DNA from: Cupriavidus taiwanensis LMG 19424
Lineage (GTDB): Bacteria > Pseudomonadota > Gammaproteobacteria > Burkholderiales > Burkholderiaceae
Direction of reading: 5' to 3'
DNA length: 64,000 nucleotides
Assembly: GCF_000069785.1 (NCBI RefSeq)
Contig: NC_010528.1
Span: forward strand, 1,550,001-1,614,000
The position numbers and the translations under genes are program-made. The first letter of the stretch is position 1. Each line of letters opens with the position of its first letter. The notes under the pieces are model-generated. The model saw nothing but the letters and a program-made list of their open reading frames with translations. It made no database searches and was not told where the DNA came from. Shown piece by piece: positions 62,994 through 64,000 of this stretch.

Positions 62994-64000
62994 ATGAAGA
63001 TGCAGGGAGAGCCGCTTCCCACCATTCTGCCAATCGGCGGGCTGTCGCATGTCCGTGGCGACACCAGCATTGCGCTGTCCGAGCAGACCGTGCCGGCGCT
63101 GCTGGCGCAGACCGTGGCAGCGTTCCCGGAACGCGAGGCCGTGGTCTTTCGCGAGCAGGGCGTGCGCTGGAACTGGCGGGAATTTGCCGAAGCGATCGAT
63201 GCCCTCGCAGCCGGCCTGCACGCGCTTGGCCTGGCCCGGGGCGATCGCGTCGGCATCTGGGCGCCCAACCGGGTGGAGTGGCTGGTGACCCAGTTCGCCA
63301 CCGCCCGCCTGGGCCTGGTGCTGGTCAACATCAATCCGGCCTACCGGCTCGCGGAGCTGGAGTACGCGCTGAACAAGGTCGGCGTCAAGGCCATTGTTGC
63401 CGCCGAGGCCTTCAAGACCTCGCGCTACCTCGAGATGTTGCAGGCGCTGGCGCCGGAGCTGGCTACCAGCGCACCGGGCGCGCTGCAGGCCGCGCGCCTG
63501 CCGTCGCTGCGCTGCGTGATCCGCATGGGCGAGGGCGAGACCCCCGGCATGATGCGCTATGCGGACGTGCTGGCGCGCGGCGCCGGCGTGGCGCGCGCGG
63601 AGCTGGACCGTATCACGGCGCAGCTCGACCGCCATGATGCGATCAACGTGCAGTTCACCAGCGGCACCACCGGCGCGCCCAAGGGCGCCACGCTGACGCA
63701 TCGCAATATCGTCAACAACGCGCGTTTCATCGCCATGGCGATGCGCTTCTCGGAGCAGGACAAGCTCTGCATCCCGGTGCCGTTCTACCACTGCTTCGGC
63801 ATGGTGCTGTCGGTGCTGGCATGCGTGTCGACGGGCGCGGCGATGGTGTTCCCCGGCGAGGCCTTCGACCCCGAGGCCACCATGCGCGCGGTCAGCGAAG
63901 AGCGCTGCACCGCGCTGCACGGCGTGCCGACCATGTTTATCGCGCAGCTGGACCACCCGCGCTTCGCCGACTACGACTTCTCTTCGCTGCGCACCGGCAT
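62994..64000 (+). CDS. Acyl-CoA synthetase (AMP-binding), 5' part
   Basis: The first 335 codons of an AMP-forming acyl-CoA ligase; the gene runs off the right edge. The AMP-binding motif [16 protein letters not shown] is near residue 222. P-F-Y-H-C-F-G-M-V and V-P-T-M-F-I-A-Q follow as in medium-chain fatty-acyl or related acyl-CoA synthetases. It activates a carboxylate with ATP and CoA, feeding beta-oxidation or a similar path. Control by the divergent TetR is likely because palindromes sit in the gap. Confidence 0.88.
   Translation, partial: MKMQGEPLPTILPIGGLSHVRGDTSIALSEQTVPALLAQTVAAFPEREAVVFREQGVRWNWREFAEAIDALAAGLHALGLARGDRVGIWAPNRVEWLVTQFATARLGLVLVNINPAYRLAELEYALNKVGVKAIVAAEAFKTSRYLEMLQALAPELATSAPGALQAARLPSLRCVIRMGEGETPGMMRYADVLARGAGVARAELDRITAQLDRHDAINVQFTSGTTGAPKGATLTHRNIVNNARFIAMAMRFSEQDKLCIPVPFYHCFGMVLSVLACVSTGAAMVFPGEAFDPEATMRAVSEERCTALHGVPTMFIAQLDHPRFADYDFSSLRTG

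Overview
The window is about 64 kb of GC-rich chromosome (third codon positions nearly all G or C), densely packed with genes. Gene content and order (mltG-tmk-holB-pilZ-tatD; ygfZ-DUF4936-NRDE; FtsK with a very long Ala/Pro linker; a DUF2970 protein; a betaproteobacterial-type RpoD) point to a betaproteobacterium of the Burkholderiaceae, most likely Cupriavidus or Ralstonia. This is inferred from protein character only. I see no rRNA, tRNA, insertion sequence, prophage or CRISPR array.

Layout. (1) 1-7706: housekeeping. NRDE-family protein (cut by the window edge), DUF4936 and YgfZ lie on the minus strand; mltG, tmk, holB, pilZ, a GNAT acetyltransferase, tatD, an exported ankyrin protein and a YkvA-like membrane protein lie on the plus strand. 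(2) 7703-17334: egtB, azoR with a divergent LysR regulator, a DoxX membrane protein, a DUF4136 lipoprotein, a receiver-EAL regulator, an ftsK paralogue and a small cupin. (3) 17337-22740: a compact minus-strand LysR-flavoprotein-CMD-CMD unit, divergent from a one-polypeptide glycine-betaine-type ABC importer (binding protein fused to permease, no ATPase gene nearby). (4) 22737-28697: a MocR regulator, a DUF2970 protein, a triheme cytochrome c with a Tat-exported FAD oxidoreductase, and a PlsC-type acyltransferase. (5) 28838-45710: an envelope-oriented region with two SphA-like barrel proteins, a POTRA-less Omp85 barrel, a membrane-anchored formylglycine-generating enzyme, a HAD lipoprotein, a sulfatase lipoprotein, an MFS/spermidine-synthase-like fusion, and a translationally coupled MoxR-DUF58-DUF4381-BatA-BatB/TPR-BatD operon. 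(6) 45745-56990: an AspT-type antiporter, a class II glutamine amidotransferase, a second membrane spermidine-synthase-like protein, an apparently exported isoaspartyl methyltransferase, and a DUF2760-Hsp70-Hsp70 operon. (7) 57028-64000: a principal-type sigma-70 factor, an Lrp regulator with a cysteine-dioxygenase-like cupin, an orphan TolA/TonB protein, a VOC protein, and a TetR regulator divergent from an acyl-CoA synthetase cut by the window edge.

How the genes may work together. The most interesting unit is 32165-36353. A formylglycine-generating enzyme with both catalytic cysteines is tethered by an N-terminal membrane segment whose charges place the catalytic domain in the periplasm. 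Two genes on is a sulfatase lipoprotein with the Cys-Thr-Ala-Gly-Arg target and Asp at +2, which favours inner-membrane retention. This looks like an enzyme-substrate pair matured outside the cytoplasm, next to a MoxR/von Willebrand operon of a type linked to protein-complex maturation. The DUF2760/twin-Hsp70 operon followed by an exported protein-repair methyltransferase is a second candidate proteostasis module. Operator-like palindromes in the divergent tetR-acyl-CoA synthetase, azoR-lysR and lysR-importer regions suggest local control circuits.
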